A DNA stretch of 64,000 nt from Pseudomonas reactans. GTDB taxonomy: Bacteria > Pseudomonadota > Gammaproteobacteria > Pseudomonadales > Pseudomonadaceae. The translations under genes were made by a program, and so were the position numbers. Below are positions 8,137-15,755 of this stretch, piece after piece (position 1 is the stretch's first letter; the number at the start of each line of letters is the position of its first letter). Under the pieces are notes generated by a model. The model was given only the letters and a program-made list of their open reading frames with translations. It did not search any database and was not told the DNA's origin. Where the stretch lies: contig NZ_JACAPG010000012.1 in assembly GCF_013385825.1 (NCBI RefSeq), positions 368,298 to 432,297 of the forward strand. The letters are read 5' to 3'.

Positions 8137-9093
8137 TTAGTAGGGGGGATAGAAAGACCATGCACTCAGGGAGCGTAATTGTGCTATCCACATAAAATAA
8201 TCGACGGTCTTTAATCTCCGCTCTTCGAAATCTTGTTGTATTTCAAAAAGCGAAATTAATAGTGCAAGACTTAACATAGTTCCCCCTATGGTTTGAAAAT
8301 TTGTAGAACCATGGAGAGACTGATTTCGCCACCCATAAATTAAATCGAAAGGGTCTTGAGTCTTATCAAGATTGGAAAGATGGCTTCGGAAGAGGTCCAG
8401 TAGGTTTTTATGATCTGGCAGGGCGACGTAGGTGCTGTGCAGAAACAGAAAGTCGCGGAGGCTATTACATCTTTTTTTGCCTTTGCCAGGTGCTCCGGCA
8501 GGCCGATATTCCACGCTTGTTAAAGGATTTTTTGGGTCGGGAACCGAAAATGGTTTGAGCACGTAACCGTCTAGGGCAACATAATTTGCACATGCTCTTT
8601 TAAGCACAGCTTCAAGAAGAGGGAATGTTAAATAGGCGAGGACTAAACTTGAATGCTCGAGAAGTTGATTCGCATGTTTTGAATGATGAGTACGTTCGTC
8701 ATCAAGTTGCTTCCTCAATTCATCCCCATTTTGGGGGGGCTTACGGCAGCCTGCCAAAGCAGCGTGGATAGAGGCTTGATAAAGAGACTGAATTTCTCGT
8801 TGTTCGTCGGCGAATATACTGGAAGGGCTAGTCACAAGAAGTTGACCGCACCATGACCAGGCAAACATGTGGTCATTACTGGTAATCGAGTTAAAGCCTG
8901 GGCGTAAAAGGACTTTAGAAAGAGATATCAGAGTTCTGCAAAGCGTTTCATGGTCCAGCTCATGGAAGACGACGCCGTTTTTCAAGAGCCTAAATTCAGC
9001 AGTTTCACTATCAGGTCCTAGGCCGCCCATGCTTGACGCGGCACACCAGTTGTCGCAGAGCGACTCAATGTCTGTTGCCGTTAGATTCGGCAT
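8137..9093 (-). CDS. Unrecognised protein with HEPN-like RNQSLH motif, island cargo
   Basis: A protein of 318 aa with no family I can name. Near the C-terminus, LIYGWRNQSLHGSTN carries the R-x4-H motif of HEPN ribonucleases (about R256 and H261), set between helical segments as in HEPN domains, and preceded by a helical LVLAYLTFPLLEAVLKRA. HEPN proteins often act in anti-phage and toxin systems; that role is inferred. The base composition is lower in GC than the neighbours, consistent with transfer. The ATG at 9093 has AGAGAG about 8 bases upstream; ATG at 9111 is the alternative. The frame stays open to 9282, where it begins with the dusA-derived MMDW of the att core, but that extension runs through the att arm and is unlikely to be coding. 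Confidence 0.6.
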   Translation of the reverse strand: MPNLTATDIESLCDNWCAASSMGGLGPDSETAEFRLLKNGVVFHELDHETLCRTLISLSKVLLRPGFNSITSNDHMFAWSWCGQLLVTSPSSIFADEQREIQSLYQASIHAALAGCRKPPQNGDELRKQLDDERTHHSKHANQLLEHSSLVLAYLTFPLLEAVLKRACANYVALDGYVLKPFSVPDPKNPLTSVEYRPAGAPGKGKKRCNSLRDFLFLHSTYVALPDHKNLLDLFRSHLSNLDKTQDPFDLIYGWRNQSLHGSTNFQTIGGTMLSLALLISLFEIQQDFEERRLKTVDYFMWIAQLRSLSAWSFYPPY

Positions 9094-9197
9094 GGATTCA
9101 ACTCTCTTCATGTATGCGAAATGGTGCAAAACACCAGTCTTTTCAATTGGGGCGGGCTGAAAAGGACAGGACGCTTGAGGCAGTAGAGTAGCCGGTT

Positions 9198-9281
9198 GGT
9201 ACGAAAGTGGTACGGAGATTTTTTGAGTGCGCTGGAGGGTATGCAAAACGGGCTGTGTTGCCTCAGTGGTCCAATCCATCA
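9198..9281. other. Internal att site remnant (arm repeat plus dusA core)
   Basis: GGTACGAAAGTGGTACGGA (9198-9216) is identical to 11566-11584, and TCCAATCCATCA (9270-9281) repeats the dusA core. The distance from repeat to core is 72 bp here and 73 bp at the right end. Beyond the core the expected dusA 5' sequence is missing, so this is an eroded junction between two successive insertions. Confidence 0.75.
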
Positions 9282-9446
9282 CCGCTCAAACTGTTGATCT
9301 TGCGCCTGATAGGCAGCAACCGCCCGAAAGCAGCCACTGGTAGTTGGAGATTTTAATAAGATGAGACGGGCTCAGCTGCTGAGTCCGTCCACATCTAGAA
9401 AAGGAGGGCTGAAAATACACCGCGAACAGAGCAACGAAGTCCGTGA

Positions 9447-11063
9447 TTAGCTTGCTTGTACGGGCGGTAGGACCCTTTTGAACGCTACAGCCAAGTCGGA
9501 AGCGACCACCACATCTCGTAGCATCCTTGTTAGCCACCCCTCAAAGGAAGCCAATCTAGTATGTTTCAAGTGTTGAGCGGCAAGGGCGAGCATTCCTTTG
9601 TTGTCGTAAATGGTCAGTAGGCTAGGCAAGTCACCAGTTGCCAGGGCGTCCTGAATCTTCCTGGTCGCGCCTGCTGCGATGCCTGCGATATCCAAGGCAG
9701 CGGTTTGGGCCGCATACTCCGAAAGTAATCCATCAACGCTCTCGGACCCCGAAAGGTCGACCTTCTTAAGTGCTCGATCGATTCGTCTCCGGCAGTATCT
9801 GACCACTACATCCTCGATTGCAGCTCGCGATTGCAAGGTGTTGAAGATAGCCGTCTGTAGTTTGGACAATTGTTGTTCGAGATCCGCCCCTGCGTAGCCT
9901 TCGGTTTGCGCGATAACACGGCTGACTTCAGGTAGCAGAATTAGGTTTTCAACCTCGGATACCGGCAGTGGGTATACCCCTAAACCATTCAGATAATGGA
10001 TTTCGTCTGACGTGTAGTCATCGGCATCGACAATTCCTGCGCAAGTGACACGTGTGAGCTGAGCATTTGCGCGCATGGTGACTACGGCGTGCACGACTTG
10101 TTCGCACGAGCCCCGTGGTATCACAGTCCATTCCGAATAGCAGCACCGATAGATTGCGAGATCCAGACTTGTCCCTGCACCCTCCACGAACAAAATTGGG
10201 CGACGGCTGCCAAGTATCAGTGTTGTCAACTCCTCGCTAAAACCGGTGTCATCCGGAACACTTTCTATCGACCAAGAAGGCGGCGAGGTGTACGACTTGA
10301 TTACGTATTTTTGGGCTGCTCGGGTCGCAGCGAAGTGCAAATCATGAGTGATGAAGATAAATGCGCAATCCTTTCGCGCGGCTTCAATCTCGTCCCAGAG
10401 ATTCGACATAATAGATGGGTGAACGTGCAGTTCAGGTTCATCGATGATAAGAAGAGAAGAATCGGCGGCGACCAGAGCTTGTGCTAGAAGATAGAAAATC
10501 GCGCGTTCTCCATCACTCATGTCCGACGCGGGATAGGTGCCGGAGCCACCAATAAATGAGACTTGGATGTCATCACCAGAAATAACCAAGTGCCGGTGGG
10601 GAAGAAGGCGTTGCCAGATTTCCGAAAGGGTTTCGAACTTTGTAGGCATCGCTTGCGTAAGCGTACCGGTCCTAGCCTTATTGTGCGTTTCCAAGGTTGT
10701 AGCCGACTGGTCTGCGAATAGCGCTTGAAGCAAACTGTCGAAGTCGTTCAGCATTGCCACTGCGGGCTTTGACTCGGCCCACCGACTCCCCGAACGGTTA
10801 TTAACTGATGCGCTCTCATGTTCCCACCCGAATCTGAGCTTGCGGAGCGCCTCGGCACCACGAATTTTCGGTACAGCAGGATTGAGCTTGAGGGCCCGAT
10901 GAGCCGAAATGCGGTGAGCATCACTGCCTGCCGCATCTTCAATGAATACAGCCAAGCGCGTTTTTCCTGATCCATTTGCCCCGACGAAGACAACTGACGA
11001 GCCAGGCTCGATAGCTATAGGGGTAAGCTGGTCTGAATTAGGAATTTGAAAAGTGAACGTCAA
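9447..11063 (-). CDS. Fused AAA ATPase-TOPRIM (DUF4435-like) protein, candidate merged PARIS anti-phage system
   Basis: A 538-aa protein with an ABC-type ATPase half and a nuclease-like half. The ATPase half has Walker A GANGSGKT (28-35), signature DMSDGERA (181-188), Walker B LLIIDEPELH (204-213) and the H-loop FITHD (His240). From about residue 285 a DUF4435/OLD-like TOPRIM begins: RRPILFVEGAGTS (Glu294), GIVDADD (Asp346, Asp348) and VSEVENLIL. AriA (ATPase) and AriB (DUF4435) form the PARIS abortive system, and single-gene versions are known; this fits that layout. It starts with TTG, supported by AAAGGAG 7 bases upstream. Set between two dusA att copies with no other sizeable gene, it appears to be the main cargo of its own small island. 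Exact subtype is uncertain; a generic OLD-family nuclease is the alternative. Confidence 0.8.
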   Translation of the reverse strand: MTFTFQIPNSDQLTPIAIEPGSSVVFVGANGSGKTRLAVFIEDAAGSDAHRISAHRALKLNPAVPKIRGAEALRKLRFGWEHESASVNNRSGSRWAESKPAVAMLNDFDSLLQALFADQSATTLETHNKARTGTLTQAMPTKFETLSEIWQRLLPHRHLVISGDDIQVSFIGGSGTYPASDMSDGERAIFYLLAQALVAADSSLLIIDEPELHVHPSIMSNLWDEIEAARKDCAFIFITHDLHFAATRAAQKYVIKSYTSPPSWSIESVPDDTGFSEELTTLILGSRRPILFVEGAGTSLDLAIYRCCYSEWTVIPRGSCEQVVHAVVTMRANAQLTRVTCAGIVDADDYTSDEIHYLNGLGVYPLPVSEVENLILLPEVSRVIAQTEGYAGADLEQQLSKLQTAIFNTLQSRAAIEDVVVRYCRRRIDRALKKVDLSGSESVDGLLSEYAAQTAALDIAGIAAGATRKIQDALATGDLPSLLTIYDNKGMLALAAQHLKHTRLASFEGWLTRMLRDVVVASDLAVAFKRVLPPVQAS

Positions 11064-11238
11064 GTGGAAACTCCTTTTATGATGGCGTTGACCGAAGTAG
11101 ATCTACGCTAGGCCACCTTTTTTCTCCCGTCCCGGGCCTTGTCTTTCCCCACTGGGCGCCTGCAACCAATCTTATCATTAAACCTGAATCAGCTATCGTT
11201 AACAGCGAATTGCTTCTGGCTCACATATCTGCGTCTGG

Positions 11239-11463
11239 CTATAACTGACATTTGGGAGAGGGCCACCCTCCCAGTCGAGCCACGCCTTGTTTGATATGGC
11301 CCGCGTTTTCACAAGTCGTGTGAAGTGCTCCCCCAACATTCTCACCCACTTCTAAAGCCTGTTGCTGCTCAGCCCAAAGAGTCAAACCCATCACAGCCGC
11401 TTCCAGAGCCAGTTGATTTGATAAAGCCGATCCAGCACGTCCGTCAGAGAATGCGCTTGTCAT
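11239..11463 (-). CDS. Small hypothetical protein, phage/island type
   Basis: A 74-aa protein beginning MTSAFSDGRAGSALSNQLALEAAVMGL. It is predicted to be mostly helical and rich in Ala and Gln. I recognise no function. It lies just inside the right island boundary, upstream of and in the same direction as the ATPase gene (175 bp gap). The frame extends 60 codons further upstream into the att region, but the internal ATG at 11463 is the more natural start. It could be a small regulatory or accessory protein of the island. Confidence 0.45.
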   Translation of the reverse strand: MTSAFSDGRAGSALSNQLALEAAVMGLTLWAEQQQALEVGENVGGALHTTCENAGHIKQGVARLGGWPSPKCQL

Positions 11464-11565
11464 GGTATGCGACTCGTTAGAAAAAATTAAACATAGCACT
11501 GATGACTCTCGGAGCTGCGAAAGCCATCGAAAAAGGCGTAGGGGGTTAGCAGGGGGAGTAGTGCT

Positions 11566-11651
11566 GGTACGAAAGTGGTACGGATTGGTTAATGAGGTGC
11601 TGTAATGCCCGTTCTGTAAGGTCCATAGGCTTAGTCGTTCCAATCCATCAT
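11566..11651. other. Right attachment site (arm repeat plus dusA core)
   Basis: GGTACGAAAGTGGTACGGA (11566-11584) stands 73 bp before TCCAATCCATCAT (11639-11651). To the right of the core the displaced native dusA 5' end continues, so this is the island-chromosome boundary (attR). Confidence 0.82.
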
Positions 11652-11699
11652 CGGGGCGACGGAGAAGCGGTGGGAGAGTGGGGCGGTTTGTAGGGACAT
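11631..11699 (-). pseudogene. dusA: Displaced native 5' end of dusA
   Basis: On the minus strand from the ATG at 11699 it encodes MSLQTAPLSHRFSVAPMMDW and then ND and a stop created by island DNA. The SHRFSVAPMMDW block is the DusA N-terminus, and it corresponds to SRRFSVAPMMDW of the intact copy at 5.15 kb. This is the original start of the gene left behind by insertion. Confidence 0.88.
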
Positions 11700-11786
11700 G
11701 GGGGGATCTGAGTCAGCGAGGCGAATGGCGCGCAGTTTATCAGGGATGGATACTGGGCGTGGGAGAGGCGTGTCCCGTGCTCGTCA

Positions 11787-11939
11787 TCACTTCGTACGGG
11801 GCCGTTCTATGGCGGGAAAGTGCGCCAGTTTGTCGACGCTGGCGAAAATGGCATCAGAAAACTCGTCAGATGCCTTTGGGTTCCTGAGAGGAATGTAGTT
11901 AGCTTCGTCTTCCAAATTTTCAAGGCACTCAACCCGCAT
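11787..11939 (-). pseudogene. RelE/ParE-type toxin, truncated
   Basis: It encodes MRVECLENLEDEANYIPLRNPKASDEFSDAIFASVDKLAHFPAIERPRTK and stops. This matches the N-terminal half of ParE-like toxins (EADYI-x-x-NP-x-A, then a helix, then L-x-x-FP-x-x-RP), which normally run to about 95 aa with a basic C-terminal strand. That strand is missing after RPRTK, and downstream bases in another frame retain some of the expected spacing, so a frameshift or indel is likely. Its start overlaps the antitoxin stop by 11 bp, as in intact pairs. Probably inactive. Confidence 0.65.
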
Positions 11940-12156
11940 TCTGATTCCAGCGCCTGGCACGCATGGCTGCCACTTGGTCGTAGGTGGCGAATTTATCTTG
12001 ATCGGCTTCCTGTACTGCCAGCTCAATCTGATCTGTCAGTGTTTTTTCGTGTTCGGTGTAGTTACGACGGACGTGCATCGCCAGGTTGCCCGCCGTTTGG
12101 TTGTTGGTTTTGGCCAAGTCGGCGAGAGAGTTGGATAGGCATTCCGACAGGTTCAT
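11929..12156 (-). CDS. Antitoxin of a ParDE/RelBE-like pair
   Basis: A 75-aa protein beginning MNLSECLSNSLADLAKTNNQTAGNL with a C-terminal EADQDKFATYDQVAAMRARRW, the usual form of a ParD-like antitoxin whose C-terminal helix wraps the toxin. It lies directly before the broken toxin gene and overlaps it. With no working toxin its retained role may be DNA binding or neutralising related toxins elsewhere. The ATG at 12156 was chosen over upstream starts (12252) because the family begins with a short helix or strand at this point. Confidence 0.65.
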   Translation of the reverse strand: MNLSECLSNSLADLAKTNNQTAGNLAMHVRRNYTEHEKTLTDQIELAVQEADQDKFATYDQVAAMRARRWNQNAG

Positions 12157-12329
12157 GGATATTCCAGTCATGGGAGCCATCGATGATGGACTGTAGCGAA
12201 GCATCGTCAGCCGTAGAGCGTGGTGTTGAATCAGCAGGTCTTCGCTAGGCATATTTGAATGTGAAACTTTAGCTGTTCCCTACCAATCCAGCGCCGGAAT
12301 ATTAAGATCCAACCCTGATATGCCGACCT

Positions 12330-13334
12330 TCACACCTCAGATGGAAGTTTGACTTGGCGATACTCGAGTGGAAGATTCAGTTTCTCAGTAAGGTACTTTA
12401 AATATCTTACGTCCTCAGGGCTCATGGCGGTCCGACCAACCGCAACAAGCCTAACCGTTTTTTCTGGACTCCCATTCCAGTAGTACGCGTACTCGAGTAA
12501 CTGCCCAATCGCCAAGCGCAAAACTCTGCGGGTACAGAAATCTGACTTAATCTCGAAGAGTATGCGCTCCGTTTGCGTCGTGACGGTGACATCTACAAAG
12601 TTTTCTTCGAATATGATGTCAGCCTCAGGGTATTCAATCTTCAGCACCTCATGCAGCGCGGCCTGCATTATCCCGTGCTCTGGCGAGCACTCTCGTCCCG
12701 AGCCACCGTTCCTGAAATAGCTGTCTTGGGTGGGAGGAAGACTCTGTCCTTTCCGCGCTGGGCGGCGTGTATTCACCGTTGCTGGTATTGATGCTTGGTG
12801 ATTAAGCTCAATCAGCTGATAGCGGTTGTAGTGCTGCACTGGGTCCGTAGCTTCGGCAAATGTGTTCGGCGCATACCACTCAACATCTTCTGGGCGAAAA
12901 CGAACATTCAACACATACGGGGCCCATTCGCCGTTCCCCAAACCACTTCGATCACCATCTACAGCGTCTATTTCCTCCAGCATGCGTTCATACCAACCAA
13001 GGCGTTTATAGTGATCCAACGCCGCAGTACCTTGAGCATCATCCAGGAACTCGATATGGCGAATACGGGCCACATAACGTCGTCCATCAGGAGTAAGGGT
13101 GTAGAGCACAACCTCTCCTGCACGTTCACCACGCAGGAGTCGAGACTCCCGTCCCTTGTTGACTCCCTGAAGAAACCCATATTGCCAGCCTCCAATTTGC
13201 CATTCGAATCGAAAAAGCCATTCCTCATGGCCATAGCCATGCTGTGAGGAAAAAGTGTTCGATGCTTCGGCTGAGCTCCGGGTGGGGTACTGCCAATTGG
13301 AGTCATTTTGACAGATGCGGGTAATATATTTCAT
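12330..13334 (-). CDS. PD-(D/E)XK nuclease-like protein, unassigned
   Basis: A 334-aa protein in two parts. The C-terminal half carries a PD-(D/E)XK signature: helix with HEVLKIEYPEAD, then FVDVTV (Asp248), then ILFEIKSDF (Glu261, Lys263), then the helix LAIGQLLEYAYY with Gln278, as in restriction-like endonucleases. The N-terminal half, with GYGHEEWLFRFEW near residues 33-46, is a domain I cannot name; it could recognise DNA or modified bases. A stand-alone restriction or anti-phage enzyme is plausible given the defence-like neighbours, but is inference. It is 173 bp upstream of the toxin-antitoxin pair on the same strand. Confidence 0.65.
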   Translation of the reverse strand: MKYITRICQNDSNWQYPTRSSAEASNTFSSQHGYGHEEWLFRFEWQIGGWQYGFLQGVNKGRESRLLRGERAGEVVLYTLTPDGRRYVARIRHIEFLDDAQGTAALDHYKRLGWYERMLEEIDAVDGDRSGLGNGEWAPYVLNVRFRPEDVEWYAPNTFAEATDPVQHYNRYQLIELNHQASIPATVNTRRPARKGQSLPPTQDSYFRNGGSGRECSPEHGIMQAALHEVLKIEYPEADIIFEENFVDVTVTTQTERILFEIKSDFCTRRVLRLAIGQLLEYAYYWNGSPEKTVRLVAVGRTAMSPEDVRYLKYLTEKLNLPLEYRQVKLPSEV

Positions 13335-13575
13335 TGCTGTCCTTGTCGTCGTTTTTGGCGAATTACCAGTATAAATAGTGGCAAAATAATGGCGTCTCGG
13401 TCAAAGGTGACAGCCTGATTAGGAAAACTGTTGGGAAATTTCTTACGCTTTTCTCGGCTTGCCCGTCTGAACTCCCGCAGCTAATCTCCTCAAGCCGTTG
13501 CAAACCCAGCGGCCGGAGGTGGAAGTCCGTATTGCTAAGGCGTTTTAACTCCCGAAACTATTTGGAGCTTCGCCC

Positions 13576-13941
13576 ATGCACAACAAAACAAGTAACCCTT
13601 ATGTCGATCACAACGCTGCTCCCACTGATGCCAATCCTCACGCAACCGGCCAGCGAGAGATTCATCCTTACCTGCCGTTGACTGACAACGATGCCCCCGC
13701 TAAGCAATCAAGCAACGACCTATTCCTCGTCAGCCCCAACATCGACACCGAAACCCTCCTTGCCAACGCCGCCGAAAACCTTGCATCCGCCAACCAAATG
13801 GCCGCCACCCTGGCGTTCGACCTCGATGACCCGCACCGCGCCATCGTCCTGGGCATCCAACAACTCATCGACCTAAGCGCTCTACTCGTCGACCGAGTCC
13901 AGGAGCAGGTCGCACCTAGCGCCTGTAAGGTCACGGCCTGA
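13576..13941 (+). CDS. DUF6124 family protein
   Basis: A 121-aa pseudomonad-specific protein. The conserved centre is present: LFLVSPNIDTETLLANAAENLASANQMAATLAFDLDDPHRAIVLGIQQLIDLSALLVDR. The N-terminal 45 residues look disordered, Pro/Asn-rich. Function is unknown. A good GGAG lies 9 bases before the ATG. The 240 bp upstream show no other gene. Confidence 0.75.
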   Translation: MHNKTSNPYVDHNAAPTDANPHATGQREIHPYLPLTDNDAPAKQSSNDLFLVSPNIDTETLLANAAENLASANQMAATLAFDLDDPHRAIVLGIQQLIDLSALLVDRVQEQVAPSACKVTA

Positions 13942-14087
13942 CACCCAACCCCGCCGCCTTACCCCAAGGCGGCAACCTGAACCCATCCTGTCACCCAGCA
14001 AAGTTTCATCATTCCCGGCGCTTTTGAGGTCTACGATCCTCTCCAAGAGAGGACCCTCACGCCTCCCGTCCACAGGGAACTGAAAAC

Positions 14088-14309
14088 ATGATCTCGAACC
14101 TCGTTAAAGTCGTGATGATTGCTGGCACGTTGCTGTTGAGTGCCTGTTCGTCGGGTTCTTCCGGCGTGAGCAGCGACCCTTGTTTTTCAGGCGGATGCCA
14201 GGCGTTTGGGGACCATATGCCCAGCAAAGCCGCCAAGATGAATTTTGGCAGCAGTGGGTTGGGGAGTAGTTACGGGGAGTACGGTTCGGGGTTGTTGCAC
14301 GACGATTGA
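14088..14309 (+). CDS. Small putative lipoprotein
   Basis: A 73-aa protein with an N-terminal signal (MISNLVKVVMIAGT) and lipobox LLSAC, predicting lipidation at about Cys20. The mature part is Ser/Gly-rich with two further cysteines (DPCFSGGCQAF). No function is recognised. Confidence 0.65.
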   Translation: MISNLVKVVMIAGTLLLSACSSGSSGVSSDPCFSGGCQAFGDHMPSKAAKMNFGSSGLGSSYGEYGSGLLHDD

Positions 14310-14342
14310 TGTCGCGCCAGGCGGCCCGGCGCAGTAATGATA

Positions 14343-14442
14343 TGTAGGAGCGAGCTTGCTCGCGAAAAACCTGAGGGCGCAGTGTTGAATCAGGATGCTC
14401 GCGTTATCATTGGCGATTTTCGCGAGCAAGCTCGCTCCTACA
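14343..14442. repeat. REPIN (inverted REP pair)
   Basis: TGTAGGAGCGAGCTTGCTCG and its inverse flank about 50 bp of spacer, forming a large cruciform-capable pair. The same family and a related spacer recur at 44152-44253. It lies between a small lipoprotein gene and a convergent MFS gene. Confidence 0.88.
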
Positions 14443-14448
14443 GAAAAG

Positions 14449-15636
14449 CTAGTGGCCGCCCTTCATGCGGCGGGCGATGAGGTAGATGCCCAGGCCGACC
14501 AACGCGGTAGCGGCACCAATGTAGCCGGTGCTCGTCCACCCATACCCCGCCGTAATCGCCATCCCGCCCAACCACGGGCCCAGCGCGTTTGCCAGGTTAA
14601 ACGCCGCATGGTTGGAAGCCGCCGCCAAACTCGGGGCTTCATGGGCAATATCCATCAGGCGGATTTGCAGGGGAGCGGCCATGGCGATCATGGTGCCGAC
14701 CAGGCCAATGCCCAGCAGCACGCTCCACAGTGAGCTGGCAGCGAAGGTGAAGAAAATCAGCACGGCCATCGACCACACCATAATCCAGCCCACCGCCCGA
14801 AATTGCAGGCGGTCAAACAGTTTACCGCCCGCAATGTTGCCGATGATTCCGCCGACACCGAACGCGGCCAGACCAAACGGAATCCACTGCGGCGACACTT
14901 TGGTCACTTCCAGCATGGTCGGCGCCAAATAGCTGAACACGCAGAACATCCCGGCAAACCCGATTGCGCCGATGGACAGCGCCATCCACACCTGCGGTTT
15001 GGTGAACGCACGCAATTCCTTGCGCGGGTCGCTGCGCGGTTCGTCGTGGCGATCCGGCACGAACTGCCAGACTAGGGCAATGGTGCACAGGGCAATCACG
15101 CTGACCAGTGCAAACGCCGAGCGCCAGCCCAGGTGTTGGCCGAGGAAGGTAGCGATGGGGTTGCCGAGCAGCATGGCCAGGGTCAGGCCCATCATTACGC
15201 GGGCTACGGCGCCGGCGCGTTTGTCGTTGGGCACCATGCTGGAGGCGACCACGGCGGCGATGCCGAAGTAGGCGCCGTGGGGCAGGCCGCTGATAAAGCG
15301 GAAGGCTACCAGCGAGCCGAAGGTCGGGGTGAAGGCTGTGGCGAGGTTGCCCAGGGCGTACAGGCCCATCAGCAACAGCAGCATGTGTTTGCGCAGCAGC
15401 TTGGCGCCGAGGATGGCCAGCAGTGGCGCGCCAACCATCACGCCCAGGGCGTAGGCGCTGATGGCGTGGCCAACCTGGGGTTCGCTCAAGCCCAGGTTTT
15501 GGGCGATGTCGGGCATCAGCCCCATGATGGCAAATTCGCCAGTACCGATCGCGAAGGCGCCCACGGCCATGGCCGCTTCCATTTTGGCGGCGCTGCGCGC
15601 GGGCAGCACGTGCCCGGGTGTTTGCTGGATAGTCAT
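14449..15636 (-). CDS. MFS transporter, AraJ-like DHA1 family efflux pump
   Basis: A 395-aa inner-membrane protein with 12 predicted helices. Family marks: an N-terminal FAIGTGEFAIMGLMPDIA, the cytoplasmic loop ILGAKLLRKHMLLL, and in helix 5 GNPIATFLGQHLGWRSAF, as in arabinose-efflux-type DHA1 exporters. The substrate is unknown. It stands alone, 120 bp from the next gene on the same strand. Confidence 0.85.
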   Translation of the reverse strand: MTIQQTPGHVLPARSAAKMEAAMAVGAFAIGTGEFAIMGLMPDIAQNLGLSEPQVGHAISAYALGVMVGAPLLAILGAKLLRKHMLLLLMGLYALGNLATAFTPTFGSLVAFRFISGLPHGAYFGIAAVVASSMVPNDKRAGAVARVMMGLTLAMLLGNPIATFLGQHLGWRSAFALVSVIALCTIALVWQFVPDRHDEPRSDPRKELRAFTKPQVWMALSIGAIGFAGMFCVFSYLAPTMLEVTKVSPQWIPFGLAAFGVGGIIGNIAGGKLFDRLQFRAVGWIMVWSMAVLIFFTFAASSLWSVLLGIGLVGTMIAMAAPLQIRLMDIAHEAPSLAAASNHAAFNLANALGPWLGGMAITAGYGWTSTGYIGAATALVGLGIYLIARRMKGGH

Positions 15637-15755
15637 GGGTAACTCTAGGTTTGGATGGAGAGCACGAAGGAGAGCCGCTGATGCTACGCAAGCAGCGGCG
15701 AGGGTGTCTAGAACAGCCTTTTACGCAGGAGTTCCCCTAAAGTGCCGCTAATCCC

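Noticed and set aside
9094..9282. N-terminal extension of the HEPN-like gene starting with dusA-derived MMDW
   Set aside because: The extension crosses the att core and arm repeat, has no Shine-Dalgarno, and is only open by chance; I kept it as a remark.
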